DNA of 64,000 nucleotides from Blastococcus capsensis (GCF_030165005.1 NZ_JASNNW010000006.1:62001-126000); one strand, 5' to 3'; positions 44,659-54,860 are shown, counted from the first letter of the stretch. The notes: generated by a model not told the origin, from the letters alone. A program made the numbers and translations.

Positions 44659-47619
44659 TCAGCCGGCCAGGCGAGAGCCGTTCCGGCCGGCGACCACCTC
44701 GAGCCGGGTGGGGATGCGGGTACGCAGCTCCTCCAAGTGGCTGATCACCCCGACGGTGCGGCCGCCCCTGCGCAGCTCGTCGAGCACGCTCATCACCGCG
44801 TCCAGCGCCTGGGCGTCGAGCGTGCCGAAGCCCTCGTCCACGAAGAGCGTGTCGATGCGCACCCCACCGGTCTCCGCGGTGACCACGTCGGCGAGCCCCA
44901 GGGCCAGGGCCAGGGACGCCATGAAGCTCTCCCCGCCCGACAGCGTCTTCGTCGGCCGCCGGATCCCGGTGTACTCGTCGAAGACGTCCAGACCCAGACC
45001 GCCACGGGCGCCGTGCCGTCCCTGCGCGTCGCTGTGCAGGAAGGTGTAGCGACCGCCGGACATGTCCAGCAGCCGGCGGCTGGCGACCTCGGCCACCTGT
45101 TCCAGGCGCGCGGCGAGGACGAACGACTGCAGGCGCATCTTCCGGGTGTTGGCCCCCCGGCCGTGCGCAAGGTCGGCGAGCGCGGTGACCTGGTCGGCCC
45201 AATCCCGCAGCTGGGCGAGCTCGAGCTCGGCGGCGGTGACCCGGCCGACGAGGTCGGCCAGGGACGCCGTGCAGCGCCGGGCCTGCTCCAGCTCGGTCAC
45301 CGCCTCCTCGCGCCGGCGGGTTCCCCCGGCGCAGCGGTCCTCCAGCGATTCCAGGTCGGGCCGGTGCGGCAGGTCGGCGAGCTCCGGGTCGGCCAGCCGG
45401 TCGCGCAGCACCGCCAGCCGCTGGTCGTGCTGGTCCAGCTCGCGGTCCAGGTGGGTCAGCCGGCCGGGCTCGAGCAGCGCACCGGCGGCGGCGAGCACGT
45501 CGTCGAACCCGGCGGCCGCGGCCCGTTCCTCGGCGACCCGGCGGGCGGAACCAGCGAGCCCGCGGGCGCGCAGCTCCTCCGCCTGGGCCGTGACGACCGC
45601 CTCGCAGGCGTCGGCGGCCGAGGCCAGCCTGGCCACCCGGGCACCGAGGCCGGCGTCCTCGCCGCGGGCAGCGGCCAACCGCTCGACGAGCTCGGCCAGC
45701 CCGGCGGCCAGCGCCTCCCGCTCCGCTGTGCGGGCACCCAGCTCCTCGCGGTCCGCACCGAGCCGGGCGGCGGCCGCGTCCCGCTCCCCGGCCAGGCGCT
45801 GCAGCCGCGCCTCGGCGGCCGCCAGCCCCCCGGCCAGCTCCACCCGGGCGTGGACCCCGGCCGCCAGCTGCGCGGCCCGTTCCGCCTGCTCGGCGACGGA
45901 CAGGTCGCCGGCGCGGGCTCGCAGCGCGGCCTGCTCGCGTTCCGCGGTGTCGCGGTCGGTGGTGGCCGCGGAGAGCGCCGCCTCACCGGCCTCGGCGATC
46001 GCCCGTGCGGCGTCCTCGTCGGCGGCAGTGACGCGCTCCGTCTCGTGCCGGGCCGGCCGGGGGTGCTCGGTGGCGCCGCACACGGGGCAGTCGGCCCCGT
46101 CCGCGAGCCCGGCCGCGAGCTCGGCGGCCATGCCGTCGAGCCGCCGGCCGCGCAGGTCCAGCCAGCGCTCGCGGGCGTCGGCCCACGCCTCCCGCCGGGT
46201 CCGGACCTCCTCGCGCAGGCCGGCCAGCTCCTGCTCCCGCGTGTCGGCCGCGCGACCCGCCGCGAGCGCCGCCTCCGCCGTCTCCAGCGACGCGGTGAGG
46301 GCGGGCAGCTCGGCAGCGGCCACCCGTGCCCGGGTGACGCGCTGCTCCTCCTCGGCGAACCGGGCGGGGAAGCCGGCCACCGCCTGCTCCCCTCCGGCAC
46401 ACCGCTCCACCAGCTCGGCGACGGCGCGGTCCAGTCCGGCCACCGTGCGCTCCAGCGCTGCGGCGCGGTCGACCTCCGGCAGGAGCGCCCGCGCCTCGGC
46501 GGCACGGTCGCGCAGCTCCCGCGCGACCGTCGGCGTCGCCTCCCGCCCGTCGGAGACCGACACCCAGGCGGCGGCCGCGTGCGTCAGCGCATCGGCGGCC
46601 CGCTCGGCGACGAGGGCGGCGGCGCCGGCGGCCTGCAGCACGTCGCGCAGTGGTTCGGCCCGGCGCCCGGCGTCGCGCTCGGTGCGCAGCGGGGTCAGGT
46701 CGGGCCCCCGCGCCTCGAGCGCCGCGAACTCACCGGCGGCCTGGTCCCGGCGCGCGTGCCGCTCCAGCAGTGTCCGTGCGGCGGCCAGCTCGGCGTCGAT
46801 CACGGCCATGTCCGCGGCAGCGGCATCGGCCCGGATGGCCGCTCCGGCGAGCCGCTCGTTCGCCGTGGCCCGGACCTTGTCCACCCACGGCAGGACCCGC
46901 GACCCCGGACCGGCCCCGACCAGCTCCGGGACGAGCTCCTCCGGCACGTCGACGTCGGCGATTTGCGCCACCCGCGCCAGCAACGTGCTCAGCTCCGCCC
47001 GGTGGCCGGCCATCCGCTCGCGGGCAGCCGTGCGCTCCTCGGCCAGCCATTCCTCGGCGCGCGCGTACCGGTCGACGTCGAACAGGGTGCGCAGCAGCTC
47101 GGCCCGGTGCTCGGGCTCCGCGCGCAGGAAACGGGCGAAGTCGCCCTGCGGGAGCAGCACCACCTGGCAGAACTGGTGGACGTCGAGCCCCAGCCTGCTG
47201 CGCAGGTGCTCGGACCCCTCGTCGATTCGGGTGCTCACCGGCTCCCAGCCGCCGTCGGTGAGCCGCGAGACCACGAGCTTGGCCTGCTCGGTGGCCCAGC
47301 CCTCGCCGCGCTTCTTCGGGCGCTGCTGCTCGGGCCGGCGGACCACGCGCAGCCGCTCGTCGCCCAGGGTGAGCTCGCAGCTGACCTCGGTGCGGGTGAC
47401 GGCGTCGGCGTGGTCGCTGCGCAGCCGCTTCTCCTCACCGCGCGCGCCGGGCACCCGGCCGTAGAGGGCGAACACCACGGCGTCGAGCAGGGTCGTCTTG
47501 CCGGCGCCCGTCGGGCCCCACAGCAGGAACAGGCCGTCCCGGCCCACCTCGTCGAGATCGACGTCCACCGTGCCGGCGAAGGGCCCGAACGCGGTGACCG
47601 AGAGCGAGTGCAGCCTCAT
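44659..47619 (-). CDS. sbcC: Exonuclease SbcC (Rad50-like SMC ATPase)
   Basis: A 986-residue SMC-like ATPase, partner of SbcD in cutting hairpins and DNA ends. The N-terminal ATPase half has SLSVTAFGPFAGT, Walker A GPTGAGKTT (35-43) and FCQVVLLPQGDFARFLRA. A long coiled coil rich in A, E and R is split by the zinc hook CPVC near residue 511. The C-terminal half has the KTLSGGESFMASLALALGLAD signature and Walker B TLFVDEGFGTLDAQALD. The ATG overlaps the sbcD stop (ATGA). Not part of the polysaccharide functions around it. Confidence 0.93.
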   Translation of the reverse strand: MRLHSLSVTAFGPFAGTVDVDLDEVGRDGLFLLWGPTGAGKTTLLDAVVFALYGRVPGARGEEKRLRSDHADAVTRTEVSCELTLGDERLRVVRRPEQQRPKKRGEGWATEQAKLVVSRLTDGGWEPVSTRIDEGSEHLRSRLGLDVHQFCQVVLLPQGDFARFLRAEPEHRAELLRTLFDVDRYARAEEWLAEERTAARERMAGHRAELSTLLARVAQIADVDVPEELVPELVGAGPGSRVLPWVDKVRATANERLAGAAIRADAAAADMAVIDAELAAARTLLERHARRDQAAGEFAALEARGPDLTPLRTERDAGRRAEPLRDVLQAAGAAALVAERAADALTHAAAAWVSVSDGREATPTVARELRDRAAEARALLPEVDRAAALERTVAGLDRAVAELVERCAGGEQAVAGFPARFAEEEQRVTRARVAAAELPALTASLETAEAALAAGRAADTREQELAGLREEVRTRREAWADARERWLDLRGRRLDGMAAELAAGLADGADCPVCGATEHPRPARHETERVTAADEDAARAIAEAGEAALSAATTDRDTAEREQAALRARAGDLSVAEQAERAAQLAAGVHARVELAGGLAAAEARLQRLAGERDAAAARLGADREELGARTAEREALAAGLAELVERLAAARGEDAGLGARVARLASAADACEAVVTAQAEELRARGLAGSARRVAEERAAAAGFDDVLAAAGALLEPGRLTHLDRELDQHDQRLAVLRDRLADPELADLPHRPDLESLEDRCAGGTRRREEAVTELEQARRCTASLADLVGRVTAAELELAQLRDWADQVTALADLAHGRGANTRKMRLQSFVLAARLEQVAEVASRRLLDMSGGRYTFLHSDAQGRHGARGGLGLDVFDEYTGIRRPTKTLSGGESFMASLALALGLADVVTAETGGVRIDTLFVDEGFGTLDAQALDAVMSVLDELRRGGRTVGVISHLEELRTRIPTRLEVVAGRNGSRLAG

Positions 47620-48764
47620 CGCGCCGCATCCGCGCGGTCGGCGGCACCCAGGGCACGGGCGAGCAGCTCCCGCTCGGCGGCGCTGGCCGGCACGCCGCGG
47701 ACGTGGCTGACGAACTCGCCGGCGACGTCCAGGGCACTGCGGCCCCGCATCCGCTCCTGGTAGCTGCCTCCCTCGGTCGGGGCGCCGGCACCGGTCCAGT
47801 CGAGGTGCACGCAGAACGGGAACCGGCTCTGCAGCCGCCGCATGGGATCGGCCGGCCGGGCCGGGTCGGTCAGCCGGGCGGAGACGAAGTGCTCCTCGGC
47901 GGCGGTGTGCGCCGGGTCGGCCAGCAGCTCGTCCAGCGTGCCGGTGAGCACGGTGAGCGGCCGCGGGGTCGGCAGCGGCACCGCGCGCACCTCGGCCAGC
48001 CCGGTGGCGTCGAGATCGACCAGCCAGGCCTGCTTCTGCTGCCCCGCCTCGCCGAAGGAGTAGGCGAGCGGGGACCCGCTGTAACGGAGGCGCGGCGACA
48101 GGGTCTGCGGCCGGTGCAGGTGCCCGAGGGCGACGTAGTCGACGCCGTCGAACACCTCGGCGGGTACCAGGTCCACCCCGCCGACGCAGATGTCGCGCTC
48201 GCTCTCGCTGGCCATCCCACCGCCGACGAAGGCGTGCGCGAGCACCACCGACCGGGCACCGGGGCGCAGGAGGAGATCGGCCCGCACCCGGTCCATCGCC
48301 TCCCGCAGCACCGCCTCGTGGCCGCGGGCACCCGGCACGCCCAGCTCGTGGCGGGCCACTTCCGGCTCGAGGTACGGGATGCCGTAGACGGCGACCTCGC
48401 CGTGCTCGTCGGCGAGCAGCACCGGCTCGTCCAACCGTGGGGTGGCCGCGTGGACGTGCAGACCGGCCGCGCTGAGCAGGCCGGAGAAGGTGCCCAGCCG
48501 TCGCGCGGAGTCGTGGTTGCCGGGGGTGAGGACCACCCGGGCGCCGGTGGCCAGCAACCGGCCGATCACCCGGTCCAGCACCCCGGTGGCATCGGCGGAG
48601 GGCACCGCCCGGTCGTAGACGTCCCCGGCCACGACGACGACGTCGGCCTGCTCCTCGGCGACCACCGCGGCCAGCCCACCGAGCACGGCCTCCTGCTCGG
48701 CGAGCAGGTCGGTGCCGTGCAGGGTGCGGCCGATGTGCCAGTCCGAGGTGTGCAGCAGCCGCAT
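47616..48764 (-). CDS. sbcD: Exonuclease SbcD (Mre11-like)
   Basis: A 382-residue metallophosphoesterase nuclease, the catalytic partner of SbcC. Metal-binding motifs are RLLHTSDWHIGR, VVVVAGDVYDRAVPS, VVLTPGNHDSARRLG, VLAHAFVGGG and VALGHLHRPQTL. These match phosphoesterase motifs I-V in order. TACCTT lies 7 nt before ATG 48764, so it may have its own leaderless promoter. It also follows the PH-domain gene by 79 nt. It shares an ATGA overlap with sbcC, ensuring joint expression. Confidence 0.93.
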   Translation of the reverse strand: MRLLHTSDWHIGRTLHGTDLLAEQEAVLGGLAAVVAEEQADVVVVAGDVYDRAVPSADATGVLDRVIGRLLATGARVVLTPGNHDSARRLGTFSGLLSAAGLHVHAATPRLDEPVLLADEHGEVAVYGIPYLEPEVARHELGVPGARGHEAVLREAMDRVRADLLLRPGARSVVLAHAFVGGGMASESERDICVGGVDLVPAEVFDGVDYVALGHLHRPQTLSPRLRYSGSPLAYSFGEAGQQKQAWLVDLDATGLAEVRAVPLPTPRPLTVLTGTLDELLADPAHTAAEEHFVSARLTDPARPADPMRRLQSRFPFCVHLDWTGAGAPTEGGSYQERMRGRSALDVAGEFVSHVRGVPASAAERELLARALGAADRADAAR

Positions 48765-48771
48765 GCCGCAG

Positions 48772-48777
48772 AAGGTA
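48772..48777 (-). promoter_or_regulatory. Predicted leaderless -10 element of sbcDC
   Basis: TACCTT on the minus strand ends 7 nt before ATG 48764. Confidence 0.4.
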
Positions 48778-48843
48778 GGGAGAGGGTCTGACAGAACCGC
48801 TCAGGCGCGCCGGGACGGGCCCGCCACAGCCGGTGGGAGCCGG

Positions 48844-49419
48844 TCAGAGGACCGCTGTGGAGTGCCAGCCGTCGGCCGGCGGCCAGCCGTCGTCGCCCCG
48901 GAGGTATCCGGCGTTCTCCTGCGCCCGCCGGTCGGCGTCCTCCTCGACCATGTACGCGAGCAGTTGCTGCACGTCGTCGCTGCCGGGGATGTGCCGCAGC
49001 ACGGTGGCGCCGCCGTCGCCGGCCGTCTCGATGCTCAGCGTGCCGGACCTGATGACCCGCTCCCACAGCGTCTGGGTGTAGGAGACGTCGGTGATCCGGG
49101 ACAGCGGGAGGTCGCGGCCACGCCGGGCGAGGATCCCCTCGCGGAACAGCAGCCGATGGGTGGTCACCACGTAGTGCGTCGTCCGCCAGCGCAGCAGCGG
49201 GACGACGACCAGGAAGAGCAGGACCAGCGCCGCCAGCACGACGATGCCCAGCCGGAACATCCCCTGCTGCGGCCCCGGAGGGATCAGCGCGGCACCGAAG
49301 GAGACCGCGCCGACGACGAGCAGGAAGAACACGACCGGCCAGAAGACCGTCAGCCAGTGCGGGTGCAGGTGGCGCACGACCTCTTCGTCGTCGGTGAGCA
49401 GCTTGTCTGGGTACGGCAC
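48844..49419 (-). CDS. Bacterial PH-domain (bPH2/YdbT-type) membrane protein
   Basis: About 191 residues. A short N-terminus with DKLLTDDEEVVRHLHPHW leads to two membrane helices (VFWPVVFFLLVVGAVSFGAALI and LGIVVLAALVLLFLVVVPLL). These are followed by a PH-like domain: THYVVTTHRLLFREGILARRGRDLPLSRITDVSYTQ and GTLSIETAGDGGATVLRHIP. This is the actinobacterial family at the birA locus (Rv3278c in M. tuberculosis). The role is unknown, perhaps at the membrane surface. GTG 49419 starts 31 nt after the birA stop, so it is in the birA operon. The C-terminal ~20 residues are unstructured. Confidence 0.83.
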   Translation of the reverse strand: MPYPDKLLTDDEEVVRHLHPHWLTVFWPVVFFLLVVGAVSFGAALIPPGPQQGMFRLGIVVLAALVLLFLVVVPLLRWRTTHYVVTTHRLLFREGILARRGRDLPLSRITDVSYTQTLWERVIRSGTLSIETAGDGGATVLRHIPGSDDVQQLLAYMVEEDADRRAQENAGYLRGDDGWPPADGWHSTAVL

Positions 49420-49450
49420 CCGGCCAGGATGACGCAGGGGTCGCCCGGGG

Positions 49451-50302
49451 TCATGCCTCCGCGGCCCGTGTCCGGACGTGTCGGACGTCGCCGCTGGCCA
49501 GTTCCACGGTGCCGTCGGCGGTGTCGACGACCAACCGGCCGTCCCAGTCGATGGCCCGTGCGGTCCCGACCAGCACGGAGCCGTCGGGCAGGGCCACCTC
49601 CACGGTGCTGCCGATCGTCGACGACCACGCCAGGTAGTCCCGCGCGAGGCCGGAGAGCACCGGATCGCCGAGAACCTCCACCCAACCGCGGTAGCGACGC
49701 TCGACCGCGCGCAGGAACGCCAGCAGCAGCGGACCACGGTCGACCGTCCCTCCGGTGACGACCGACAGCGACGTCCCGGTGGCGGGCAGCTCGGCCGCCG
49801 ACGTCGAGACGTTGAGACCCACCCCGACGACGACGCCCGGGTGGGCGGGCGACGTCACCGCCTCGGCGAGGATGCCCGCCAGCTTGCGCCCGTCAGCGGC
49901 CAGCAGGTCGTTGGGCCACTTCACCGAGGACAGCACCCCGCTGACCTCGCGGACGGACTCGGCCAGCGCGACTCCGGTCAGCAACGACAGCCACCCTCGC
50001 CGGGCCGCCGGCACGTCGGGTCGCAGCAGGAAGGAGACGGTGATCCCGGCCCGCGGCGGCGAGGTCCAGACCCGGTCGAGCCGGCCGCGTCCGCTGACCT
50101 GGTGCTCGGCCACCAGGACCGTCCCCTCCGGAGCGCCCTCCCCGGCGGTCGCGGCGAGGGCGGCGTTGGTCGACCCGATCTCCTCCACCACCTCGACGGA
50201 CCGCCACAGCGAGCTGTCGCGGGTGAGCGCCGACTCCAGGGCGGCGGCATCCAGCCCCGGCCGTGTGAGATCCGACCATCGGGATGAGGGCGTGTCGGGC
50301 AC
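49451..50302 (-). CDS. birA: Biotin--[acetyl-CoA-carboxylase] ligase
   Basis: A 283-residue monofunctional biotin ligase. [38 protein letters not shown] (the GRGR biotinyl-AMP loop), [34 protein letters not shown] and VVVGVGLNV are all present. A C-terminal SH3-like domain ([26 protein letters not shown]) follows. No N-terminal DNA-binding helix-turn-helix is seen, so it is not expected to repress biotin genes. It is divergent from accD5 and would biotinylate the AccA3 lysine in the same cluster. GTG 50302 has TAGCGT 6 nt upstream; the intervening AAGGGA could also serve as a weak ribosome-binding site. Confidence 0.93.
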   Translation of the reverse strand: MPDTPSSRWSDLTRPGLDAAALESALTRDSSLWRSVEVVEEIGSTNAALAATAGEGAPEGTVLVAEHQVSGRGRLDRVWTSPPRAGITVSFLLRPDVPAARRGWLSLLTGVALAESVREVSGVLSSVKWPNDLLAADGRKLAGILAEAVTSPAHPGVVVGVGLNVSTSAAELPATGTSLSVVTGGTVDRGPLLLAFLRAVERRYRGWVEVLGDPVLSGLARDYLAWSSTIGSTVEVALPDGSVLVGTARAIDWDGRLVVDTADGTVELASGDVRHVRTRAAEA

Positions 50303-50308
50303 TCCCTT

Positions 50309-50314
50309 ACGCTA
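50309..50314 (-). promoter_or_regulatory. Predicted leaderless -10 element of birA
   Basis: TAGCGT on the minus strand ends 6 nt before GTG 50302. Confidence 0.4.
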
Positions 50315-50325
50315 CGGCCCGTGAT

Positions 50326-50456
50326 CGAGCTCGCGAGGTCGCAGATGGGCACAGCAGTGCCAGCGAGGAGAACACGTGACCGAGCTCGCGAGGTCACAGA
50401 TGGGCACAGCAGTGCCACGAACGTGGCCGACGAGCGCCAGCGAGGAGAACACGTGA
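50326..50456. repeat. Imperfect tandem duplication of the accD5 5' region
   Basis: A 36-nt segment at 50326-50361 recurs at 50381-50416 with one mismatch. The 18-nt segment AGCGAGGAGAACACGTGA recurs at 50362-50379 and 50439-50456. The second unit carries an extra 22 nt (50417-50438). Each unit therefore ends with the same GAGGAG-GTG start signal; only the second begins accD5. Confidence 0.9.
50376..50456 (+). CDS. Possible 26-codon leader ORF coupled to accD5
   Basis: GTG 50376 lies in the first copy of the duplicated start region, with GAGGAG 5 nt upstream, exactly as for accD5. It opens a 26-codon frame (starting MTELARSQ and ending SASEENT) whose TGA overlaps the accD5 GTG as GTGA. It has no recognisable product. 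It may be a by-product of the duplication, or an upstream ORF that couples translation into accD5. Confidence 0.3.
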   Translation: MTELARSQMGTAVPRTWPTSASEENT

Positions 50457-52081
50457 GTGCCGCCGAACTCGAGAGCGCCGGGGAGCACGTCCCCGACGAC
50501 ATCGACATCCACACGACCGCCGGGAAGCTCGCCGACTTCGAGCGGCGCGTACAGGAGGCCCAGCACGCCGGCTCCGAGCGGGCGGTCGAGAAGCAGCACG
50601 CCGCGGGGAAGATGACCGCGCGCGAGCGGATCGAGGCGCTGCTGGACCCGGGCTCGTTCACCGAGTTCGACGAGTTCGCCCGGCACCGGTCGACGAACTT
50701 CGGCATGGCCGACAAGCGTCCGTTCGGCGACGGCGTCGTCACCGGGTACGGCACGGTCGACGGCCGGCCGGTGGCGATCTTCTCGCAGGACGTCACGGTG
50801 TTCGGCGGCAGCCTCGGTGAGGTCTACGGCGAGAAGATCGTGAAGGTCCAGGACTTCGCGATCACGAACGGCTGCCCGGTCATCGGGATCAACGAGGGTG
50901 GTGGCGCCCGGATCCAGGAAGGCGTGGTCTCCCTCGGCCTCTACGGCGAGATCTTCCAGCGGAACGTGCACGCCTCCGGCGTCATCCCGCAGATCTCCCT
51001 GGTCATGGGTCCGGCCGCCGGTGGGCACGTCTACTCCCCTGCGCTCACCGACTTCATCGTCATGGTCGACAAGACCAGCCAGATGTTCATCACCGGCCCC
51101 GACGTCGTGAAGACCGTCACCGGCGAGGACGTCACGCTCGAGGAGCTCGGCGGCGCCCGTACCCACAACACGAAGTCCGGCGTCGCGCACTACCTGGCCG
51201 AGGACGAGAACGACGCCCTCGACTACGTGAAGGCGCTGCTGTCCTACCTGCCGAGCAACAACCTCGACCCGCTGCCGGCCGTCGAGGTGGCGCCGGTCGA
51301 CACCGTGCTGCCCGACGCGCTGACCGACGAGGACCTCGAGCTCGACACCTTCATCCCCGACTCGGCCAACACCCCCTACGACATGCACACCGTCCTGGAG
51401 CACGTCCTCGACGACGGCGAGTTCCTCGAGGTGCAGCCGCTGTTCGCGCCGAACATCCTCATCGGGTTCGGCCGCGTCGAGGGCCGGCCGGTCGGGATCG
51501 TGGCCAACCAGCCGACCCAGTTCGCGGGCACGCTCGACATCGACGCCAGCGAGAAGGCCGCGCGGTTCGTGCGCACCTGCGACGCCTTCAACATCCCGGT
51601 GCTCACCTTCGTCGACGTCCCCGGCTTCCTGCCGGGGACCTCGCAGGAGTGGGAGGGCATCATCCGCCGCGGGGCCAAGCTGATCTACGCCTACGCCGAG
51701 GCCACGGTCCCCAAGGTCACCGTCATCACCCGCAAGGCCTACGGCGGCGCCTACGACGTCATGGGCTCCAAGCACCTGGGCGCCGACGTGAACCTCGCCT
51801 GGCCGACCGCGCAGATCGCCGTGGTCGGGGCGCAGGGTGCGGTGGGGATCCTGTACCGCAAGGAACTGGCCGCGGCCGAGGACCCCGACGCCCGCCGTGC
51901 CGAGCTCATCGCCGAGTACGAGGACACCCTCGCCAACCCCTACATCGCCGCCGACCGCGGCTACGTCGACGCGGTCATCCCGCCGTCGCACACGCGGGTG
52001 CAGGTGACCAAGGCCCTGCGGGTGCTGGCCAACAAGCGGCAGACCCTGCCGCCCAGGAAGCACGGGAACATCCCGCTATGA
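50453..52081 (+). CDS. accD5: Acyl-CoA carboxylase carboxyltransferase beta subunit
   Basis: A 542-residue carboxyltransferase that moves CO2 from biotin to acetyl- or propionyl-CoA. The N-terminal half has [55 protein letters not shown] and [17 protein letters not shown], the oxyanion GGG and AAGG pairs. The C-terminal half has [25 protein letters not shown] in pieces, [14 protein letters not shown] and [10 protein letters not shown]. The aspartate of YDVMGSK occupies the residue-422-type position that favours propionyl-CoA when not cysteine or isoleucine. GTG 50453 has GAGGAG 5 nt upstream. The open frame continues to 50321 across the duplicated region and is not part of the family protein. 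ATGA overlap with accE. Confidence 0.94.
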   Translation: MSAAELESAGEHVPDDIDIHTTAGKLADFERRVQEAQHAGSERAVEKQHAAGKMTARERIEALLDPGSFTEFDEFARHRSTNFGMADKRPFGDGVVTGYGTVDGRPVAIFSQDVTVFGGSLGEVYGEKIVKVQDFAITNGCPVIGINEGGGARIQEGVVSLGLYGEIFQRNVHASGVIPQISLVMGPAAGGHVYSPALTDFIVMVDKTSQMFITGPDVVKTVTGEDVTLEELGGARTHNTKSGVAHYLAEDENDALDYVKALLSYLPSNNLDPLPAVEVAPVDTVLPDALTDEDLELDTFIPDSANTPYDMHTVLEHVLDDGEFLEVQPLFAPNILIGFGRVEGRPVGIVANQPTQFAGTLDIDASEKAARFVRTCDAFNIPVLTFVDVPGFLPGTSQEWEGIIRRGAKLIYAYAEATVPKVTVITRKAYGGAYDVMGSKHLGADVNLAWPTAQIAVVGAQGAVGILYRKELAAAEDPDARRAELIAEYEDTLANPYIAADRGYVDAVIPPSHTRVQVTKALRVLANKRQTLPPRKHGNIPL

Positions 52082-52398
52082 CATTGCCGTCCTCCGGACG
52101 GCACCGCGACCAGGTGCCGTCCCCGACCGACGCGGAGCCCATCCGTCGCGCCTGCGCGGACCCCTCCGGGGCCCACTCGGCGCGACCGGACAACGCCCTC
52201 CCGCTGTTGCGCGTCGTGCGCGGGGAGCCGTCCGCCGAGGAGCTGGCCGCGCTCACCGTCGTCGTCGCCGCGATGTCGCAGCGCCGCACCCGGCGCCGCC
52301 CCACCCCGGTCGGGGCGTGGGCCTCCTACGCCGGCGGTCACCGTCGTCCCGCGCAGGCGGGCCACGGCGGCTGGCGAGCAGCGGGACGGTTCGCGTGA
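52078..52398 (+). CDS. accE: Acyl-CoA carboxylase epsilon subunit
   Basis: A 106-residue protein with the AccE core [25 protein letters not shown] at about residues 40-65. It is followed by a basic RRTRRRPTP stretch and a tryptophan-containing end ([19 protein letters not shown]). The epsilon subunit is a small actinobacterial part that stabilises the AccA3-AccD5 complex. The N-terminal ~35 residues look disordered. Both ends are coupled: ATG 52078 overlaps the accD5 stop, and its stop overlaps the maf start in GTGA. Too short and basic to be recognised except by core motif and position. Confidence 0.85.
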   Translation: MTLPSSGRHRDQVPSPTDAEPIRRACADPSGAHSARPDNALPLLRVVRGEPSAEELAALTVVVAAMSQRRTRRRPTPVGAWASYAGGHRRPAQAGHGGWRAAGRFA

Positions 52399-53003
52399 GC
52401 GTCGACCGCAGGCTGGTGCTGGCGTCGGCCTCCCCGGCACGGCTGTCGCTGCTCCGCCAGGCGGGGCTCGCGCCGGACGTCGTGGTGAGCGAGGTCGACG
52501 AGTCGGCGCACTCCGCCCCGCGGGTCGCCGAGACGGTGGCCCTGCTGGCCGCGGCCAAGGCGGCCGCCGTCGCCAAGCGGGAGACCGACGCCCTGGTGAT
52601 CGGCGCGGACTCGCTCCTGGAGTTCGGTGGCAAGCCGCAGGGCAAGCCGGCCGACGCCGCCGAGGCGCGGGACCGGTGGCGCCGCATGGCCGGCCGCTCC
52701 GGCGTCCTGCACACCGGGCAGGCGCTCTTCGACGTCCGCGACGGCGCGGTCGTCAGCCGGGACGTCGCGGTGGCCTCGACCGTCGTCTACTTCGCCGACC
52801 CGACACCGCCGGAGGTCGAGGCCTACCTGGCCACCGGCGAGCCGCTGGCCGTGGCCGGCGCGTTCACGCTCGACGGGCTCGGTGCGCCGTTCGTGCGCCG
52901 GGTCGAGGGCGACCCGGCGGCGGTGGTCGGCCTGTCGCTGACCGTCCTGCGCACGCAGCTGGCCAAGCGTGGCCTGGCCATCACCGACCTCTGGCAGCGC
53001 TGA
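52395..53003 (+). CDS. maf: Maf-family nucleoside triphosphate pyrophosphatase
   Basis: A 202-residue Maf/YhdE-type house-cleaning pyrophosphatase that hydrolyses non-standard or m5UTP/dTTP-type nucleotides. It has RLVLASASPARLSLLRQAGL (the SxSPRR-like loop, here SASPAR), VVVSEVDES, VIGADSLLEFGGKPQGKP, MAGRSGVLHTG and FTLDGLGAPFVRRVEGDPAAVVGL. The ASPAR version replaces the usual SPRR arginine pair with AR, a minor departure. GTG 52395 overlaps the accE stop. The accD5-accE-maf-accA3 order matches M. tuberculosis Rv3280-Rv3285. Confidence 0.9.
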   Translation: MSVDRRLVLASASPARLSLLRQAGLAPDVVVSEVDESAHSAPRVAETVALLAAAKAAAVAKRETDALVIGADSLLEFGGKPQGKPADAAEARDRWRRMAGRSGVLHTGQALFDVRDGAVVSRDVAVASTVVYFADPTPPEVEAYLATGEPLAVAGAFTLDGLGAPFVRRVEGDPAAVVGLSLTVLRTQLAKRGLAITDLWQR

Positions 53004-53085
53004 GCGCTTCCCGGGGCCCGACCCACCGCGCCCCGCGCGGCACTGACAAGAGTTCGACCGGTTCCACAGAAGAGGGAGAGCACCG

Positions 53086-54846
53086 GTGCAGAAGGTCCTG
53101 ATCGCCAACCGTGGCGAGATCGCCGTTCGTGTGGCTCGCGCGTGCAAGGACGCGGGTCTGACCAGCGTGGCAGTCTACGCCGAGCCGGACCGCGACGCGC
53201 TGCACGTGCGCGTCGCCGACGAGGCCTTCGCGCTGGGCGGCACGACGCCGGGCGACTCCTACCTGGTGATCGACAAGATCCTCGACGCGGCGAAGCAGTC
53301 CGGCGCCGACGCGGTCCACCCCGGCTACGGCTTCCTGTCGGAGAACGCCGGCTTCGCCCAGGCGGTCATCGACGCCGGGCTGACCTGGATCGGCCCGTCG
53401 CCCCAGGCGATCATCGACCTGGGTGACAAGGTGGCCGCCCGGCACATCGCCACCCGTGCGGGCGCTCCCCTCGTCCCGGGCACCAAGGACCCGGTCGGCG
53501 GCGCCGACGAGGTCGTCGCCTTCGCGGAGGAGCACGGTCTCCCCGTCGCGATCAAGGCGGCGTTCGGCGGCGGCGGACGCGGGCTCAAGGTGGCCCGCAC
53601 CATCGAGGAGATCCCCGAGCTGTTCGACTCGGCGGTCCGTGAAGCGGTCTCCGCCTTCGGCCGCGGCGAGTGCTTCGTCGAGCGGTTCCTCGACAAGCCC
53701 CGGCACGTCGAGGCCCAGGTCCTGGCCGACACGCACGGCAACGTGATCGTCGTGGGCACCCGCGACTGCTCGCTGCAGCGCCGCAACCAGAAGCTGGTCG
53801 AGGAGGCGCCCGCGCCGTTCCTGACCGACGAGCAGCGGGAGCGCATCCACTCCTCCGCCAAGGCCATCTGCGCGGAGGCCGGCTACCACGGTGCCGGCAC
53901 CGTCGAGTACCTCGTGGGCGTCGACGGCTCGATCTCCTTCCTCGAGGTGAACACCCGCCTGCAGGTGGAGCACCCGGTCTCGGAGGAGACCTCGGGCATC
54001 GACCTGGTGCGCCAGCAGTTCCGCATCGCCCAGGGTCTTCCCCTGGAGATCACCGAGGACCCGGCCCCCCGCGGGCACAGCATCGAGTTCCGGATCAACG
54101 CCGAGGACGCCGGCCGCAACTTCATGCCGGCCCCCGGCCCGGTGGACCGGCTGGAGGTCCCGCAGGGACCCGGCGTGCGCTGGGACTCCGGCGTGGAGAC
54201 CGGCGGCGAGGTCGCCGGCGCGTTCGACTCGATGCTGGCCAAGCTGATCGTCACCGGCGCCACCCGCGAAGAGGCGCTGCAGCGGGCCCGCCGCGCCCTG
54301 GACGAGCTGGTGGTCGAGGGCATGCCCACCGTCATCCCGTTCCACCGCGCCGTCGTCCGCGACGAGGCCTTCACGACCGAGCCGTTCACCGTGCACACCC
54401 GCTGGATCGAGACCGAGTGGGACAACCAGGTCCCGCCCTACGACGCCGCCCCGGCCGGCCAGGAGGAGGACGCCCCCCGGCAGACGGTCGTCGTCGAGGT
54501 CGGTGGCCGCCGGCTCGAGGTGTCCCTGCCGGCCGGCCTCGCGGCCGGAGGTGGCGGCGCGGCGCCCGGTGCGGCCGCCAAGCCGCGCAAGCGCGGCGGC
54601 GGCGGTGGCGGCGCTGCCGCGTCCGGGGACTCCCTCACCTCGCCGATGCAGGGCACGATCGTCAAGGTCGCCGTCGAGGACGGCGCCACGGTCGAGGCCG
54701 GCGACCTGGTCGTCGTCCTCGAGGCGATGAAGATGGAGCAGCCGATCACCGCACACAAGGCGGGCACGATCTCCGGCCTGGCGGCCGAGGTGGGCGCCAC
54801 CGTGACCAGCGGTGCGGTCCTCTGCACGATCGCCGACGCCGGGTAG
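53086..54846 (+). CDS. accA3: Acyl-CoA carboxylase alpha chain (biotin carboxylase + biotin carrier)
   Basis: A 586-residue protein. Biotin carboxylase at about 1-450: [47 protein letters not shown] (ATP-grasp loop), [16 protein letters not shown] and [25 protein letters not shown] glycine/alanine linker follows, then a biotinyl domain (about 512-586) whose EAMKM carries the biotin lysine at residue 549. It uses ATP and bicarbonate to load biotin for AccD5-type subunits. GGGAGAG precedes GTG 53086. It follows maf by 82 nt and ends at a strong hairpin. Confidence 0.96.
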   Translation: MQKVLIANRGEIAVRVARACKDAGLTSVAVYAEPDRDALHVRVADEAFALGGTTPGDSYLVIDKILDAAKQSGADAVHPGYGFLSENAGFAQAVIDAGLTWIGPSPQAIIDLGDKVAARHIATRAGAPLVPGTKDPVGGADEVVAFAEEHGLPVAIKAAFGGGGRGLKVARTIEEIPELFDSAVREAVSAFGRGECFVERFLDKPRHVEAQVLADTHGNVIVVGTRDCSLQRRNQKLVEEAPAPFLTDEQRERIHSSAKAICAEAGYHGAGTVEYLVGVDGSISFLEVNTRLQVEHPVSEETSGIDLVRQQFRIAQGLPLEITEDPAPRGHSIEFRINAEDAGRNFMPAPGPVDRLEVPQGPGVRWDSGVETGGEVAGAFDSMLAKLIVTGATREEALQRARRALDELVVEGMPTVIPFHRAVVRDEAFTTEPFTVHTRWIETEWDNQVPPYDAAPAGQEEDAPRQTVVVEVGGRRLEVSLPAGLAAGGGGAAPGAAAKPRKRGGGGGGAAASGDSLTSPMQGTIVKVAVEDGATVEAGDLVVVLEAMKMEQPITAHKAGTISGLAAEVGATVTSGAVLCTIADAG

Positions 54847-54860
54847 TCCGCACCCGGATA

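Noticed and set aside
50326-50456. Biotin- or cobalamin-type riboswitch ahead of accD5
   Set aside because: The region is explained by a simple tandem duplication of the start site. No conserved riboswitch core or terminator/antiterminator pair was seen.
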